Position numbers and translations under genes: made by a program. The notes under the pieces were generated by a model. It was given only the letters and a program-made list of their open reading frames with translations. It searched no databases and was not told where the DNA came from. A stretch of 64,000 nucleotides of DNA. It comes from Sordaria brevicollis (Eukaryota; Ascomycota; Sordariomycetes; Sordariales; Sordariaceae). Of this stretch, positions 61,780-64,000 are shown piece by piece (position 1 is the stretch's first letter; every line of letters begins with the position of its first letter). The stretch covers positions 1,178,001-1,242,000 of the forward strand of contig JAUTDP010000014.1 of assembly GCA_033439795.1 (NCBI GenBank), in the 5' to 3' direction.

Positions 61780-63192
61780 ATGTCGTTAACCACCCTCCCA
61801 CCTGAGCTCCGCCACCAAATCTTGAGCTCTGTGATATGGACACCAACAGCAATAATCTATCATCACCTTGACCTCTTTCGCCAAGATCCTCCTCGCGTCC
61901 GACTCCGCGATGACTGGGACATTTGGGTACCAGCCACATCACCTCAACCAACCGCTCTACAACTCATCCTAACATGCCGGATCCTACGTGATGACGTCCT
62001 GCATTTGCTAAACGCATCAACCGCTTCTCTAAAATCTCACCACTATGAGATCGACATCGTCTTCATCCCCAAATGCGGTCTCTTCCCAACCTGGGTGTGT
62101 TGTCCACTCCCAAGCCAGTTCAACCTCGACACTCTCCGGGCCTCATTCCGCATAATGGACGTAGAGGACATCGACGAGGAGGTCGAAAAAGGAAGACAGG
62201 GGGAGTTTTTGCGCCGTTACCAAGGCGTATCGTCTGACTTTGATGCAGACTACCCCAATCCGCCTTCAGGCTCATGGAACTTTTACCGCCTGTTGGTATC
62301 CTTCTTGGCCTTGGGACCTCGGGGCCTCTGCTCCCCAGCTTACCAAAGACAAAACCGCGGCAGTCTTCTTTCTTCAAAGACCAAAAGCCCTCCCAGATAC
62401 TCACTTCATCATCTCATCATCAGTGTAACCACTAAGGTGAAAACGAGAATGGACAAAAAAAGATGGAAGCATGCACACTGTGGTGCACAAAGGTGGTTGT
62501 TGGCCCGCCACGATGACCTGCCGTACGGATGCGGAAAAGAGGCAGAGATCTTCCCAGGACCACCGTATGCTACCAACGACGACGATCGTTTTACTCAGTA
62601 CGAATGGACAGGCCCGACCTGCCCGAGAAGCGTGAGAGGCATGCATATGGCCGCGGGCCGCGAAACCCTCGGCGAGGCCGACCGCTGTGGCTTGTATCTT
62701 GCCTACACGCTCTGGACCTTGCTTGACTTTGGCGGCTGGCTGTCACGAGGCTGCGGCCTTGTGCTGTACGAGAGCATCCTGGACGACATTACTTTTTATG
62801 TCGACGGGGAGTCGAGACCTCGGTTTGGCATAGACGACTTGCTGCGTTCGTTTCTGGAACGGCCCGAACCTCCCAAACCGTCCCGCACTATGACACCGGA
62901 GGTCGCGGCGGCCTTGAAAATCTGGAAGAAGTGGGTGGTGAAGTGGAGGACATGGAGGAAGAACAAGCTGCGGGAGGGACGCAGTCGTTCTGGTAGTGCC
63001 GCCTGCGTGTTGGATGCTGATACATCTATGGAACCAGGACCAGGACCACGTCCGAGTTTCGATATATTTGCGAGATACCTGCCGCCGTGCTCGGTTTATT
63101 ATGATCCTAATGACCCTGAAGACTCGTCGGATTCAGATGACTCGGGTTGGGTGCCCGGAGATGACGCCGACGAAAATCTTTCCGTGGAGTAG
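61780..63192 (+). CDS. Hypothetical protein with F-box-like N-terminus
   Basis: A single open frame of 470 residues from the ATG at 61780 (CACCATGTC context). The N-terminus MSLTTLPPELRHQILSSV has the LPxELxxxI pattern of fungal F-box or F-box-like proteins. TALQLILTCRILRDDVLHLL (about 56-75) follows, as in the large family of Sordariomycete orphan proteins with a degenerate F-box. No WD40, LRR or other substrate-binding repeat is visible. The middle (about 270-330) is Cys/Trp/Gly-containing and globular, then a basic helix (KIWKKWVVKWRTWRKNKLR) and a very acidic tail (DPNDPEDSSDSDDSGW). If the F-box is real it would bind Skp1 in an SCF ubiquitin ligase. A small unseen intron between about 62260 and 62430 cannot be excluded, because composition dips there. 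Confidence 0.72.
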   Translation: MSLTTLPPELRHQILSSVIWTPTAIIYHHLDLFRQDPPRVRLRDDWDIWVPATSPQPTALQLILTCRILRDDVLHLLNASTASLKSHHYEIDIVFIPKCGLFPTWVCCPLPSQFNLDTLRASFRIMDVEDIDEEVEKGRQGEFLRRYQGVSSDFDADYPNPPSGSWNFYRLLVSFLALGPRGLCSPAYQRQNRGSLLSSKTKSPPRYSLHHLIISVTTKVKTRMDKKRWKHAHCGAQRWLLARHDDLPYGCGKEAEIFPGPPYATNDDDRFTQYEWTGPTCPRSVRGMHMAAGRETLGEADRCGLYLAYTLWTLLDFGGWLSRGCGLVLYESILDDITFYVDGESRPRFGIDDLLRSFLERPEPPKPSRTMTPEVAAALKIWKKWVVKWRTWRKNKLREGRSRSGSAACVLDADTSMEPGPGPRPSFDIFARYLPPCSVYYDPNDPEDSSDSDDSGWVPGDDADENLSVE

Positions 63193-63408
63193 GAAAGTGA
63201 CAGTTTAATCGAAGTATGGAGTGGAGGATAGCAAGGGCGTAATTTGTTAGTGTTATCTTGTTAACAGTTTCTGGGCCTGATATACAGCAGATAAGTTAGT
63301 CGGAGATGTTGAGAGCTGAAACACTTTCATCGACTCCCGGCCTTATCTCTCGTGATTTTGAATTATTTGTCGGCCTCTACTTTGACCCGACAATTTGCTT
63401 GGAAACAC

Positions 63409-63844
63409 CCATAGCGCGCCACCTGGGTTTGAGAAAACGATCTTGGTGATGCTTTTGTAATTGTAAAATACTTTCCAAGACGGTTTTGTACGGAAACTGA
63501 TCCATGGATCTGTTTGAGGTTGAAAAATAACGCCTGAGGAACGCTTTCTTCTAGGGGATTATAACTAGGAGTCTTTCTCAAATTGAAACGTTTCAAGAGA
63601 AGGAAACCATTTTAATCAAAGAAAATCCCTATATTGAAATATTTTCTCCAAGGGTTCATTTCAGAAGAAGAAAGAATCATAGAGGTTCTTTTATATAGAA
63701 AGACCGTCCCCAGGGTTTGATAATTTGGTTGGAAACTGATCCATGGACCTGTTCCGATACGAAATCATACTTTCCGTTGGAGAATTTTACAGTTAAAAAA
63801 CCGTGCCCAAGACCGTTTTCTCAGACCCAGGTGGCGCGCTATGG
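63409..63844. mobile_element. Small inverted-repeat element (MITE), TA-flanked
   Basis: Two 38 bp inverted repeats (63409-63446 and 63807-63844) match at 36 of 38 positions and share CCATAGCGCGCCACCTGGGT at the outer end. A TA lies at each edge (63412-63413 and 63840-63841), which would suit a Tc1/mariner-type target with an element of 426 bp (63414-63839). The symmetry continues three bases past the TA, so the exact ends are uncertain. The interior is AT-rich, non-coding, and carries a direct repeat GGAAACTGATCCATGGA at 63496 and 63731. Confidence 0.75.
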
Positions 63845-64000
63845 ACGCATTTACCATTGTGATCGTGATGTGTTTTATAATGTCATCTGATTGCCATTGC
63901 CAATAGCATGTTTGGGCATGGTGGTATTGGTGATCGTTCGCGGCTGCACGACGACGGGATACTGTCAGTCAACAAGGCGCGGAAAGAGCAATCAATGGAA
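63845..64000. other. Flank after the terminal MITE
   Basis: 156 bp of ordinary composition with no feature visible before the window ends. Confidence 0.4.

Overview
The window looks like nuclear DNA of a filamentous ascomycete, most likely Neurospora or a close Sordariaceae relative. Genes carry short introns of about 50 to 180 bp with GTRNGY donors, CTRAY branch sites and YAG acceptors. Highly expressed genes have a strong C-ending codon bias. One 3.4 kb block is extremely AT-rich and short of CpA/TpG, the signature of repeat-induced point mutation (RIP). The gene set (DBF2-type NDR kinase, SMC5, Gin4/Nim1-type kinase, HET-domain protein, glyoxysomal malate synthase ending in SKL) fits that placement.

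Layout. 1-30.2 kb is gene-rich. In order it holds: a truncated MFS monocarboxylate-type transporter (-), a WBP11-like splicing factor (-), the NDR kinase dbf-2 (+), a Gly/Trp-rich GPI-anchored wall protein (+), a HET-domain protein (+), an orphan coiled-coil protein (-), SMC5 (-), a Gin4/Hsl1-family kinase (+) and mitochondrial fumarase (+). 30.2-38.8 kb is a repeat-rich spacer. It contains a RIP-mutated DNA transposon of about 3.7 kb with terminal inverted repeats and a TAA target duplication. It also contains a 351 bp MITE with a perfect 9 bp target duplication, four copies of a 20 bp end motif and internal telomere-like TTAGGG units, lying directly in the promoter of malate synthase (acu-9, 38.8-40.5 kb). 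40.5-61.8 kb is very gene-poor: the only gene I can support is a C2H2 zinc-finger transcription factor (52.4-54.2 kb) with about 11.9 kb of non-coding DNA upstream and 7.6 kb downstream. 61.8-63.2 kb holds an F-box-like orphan protein, and a third inverted-repeat element (426 bp, TA target) closes the window.

How the genes relate. dbf-2 (septation initiation) and the Gin4-type kinase (septin and septum organisation) are both cytokinesis kinases within 16 kb of each other. Fumarase and malate synthase are metabolic neighbours that make or use malate, separated only by the transposon spacer. Nothing suggests a biosynthetic cluster. The most unusual content is the set of three unrelated TIR elements, above all the telomere-motif MITE in the acu-9 promoter.

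All exon boundaries were derived by hand from splice consensus and reading-frame continuity. No database search was possible.
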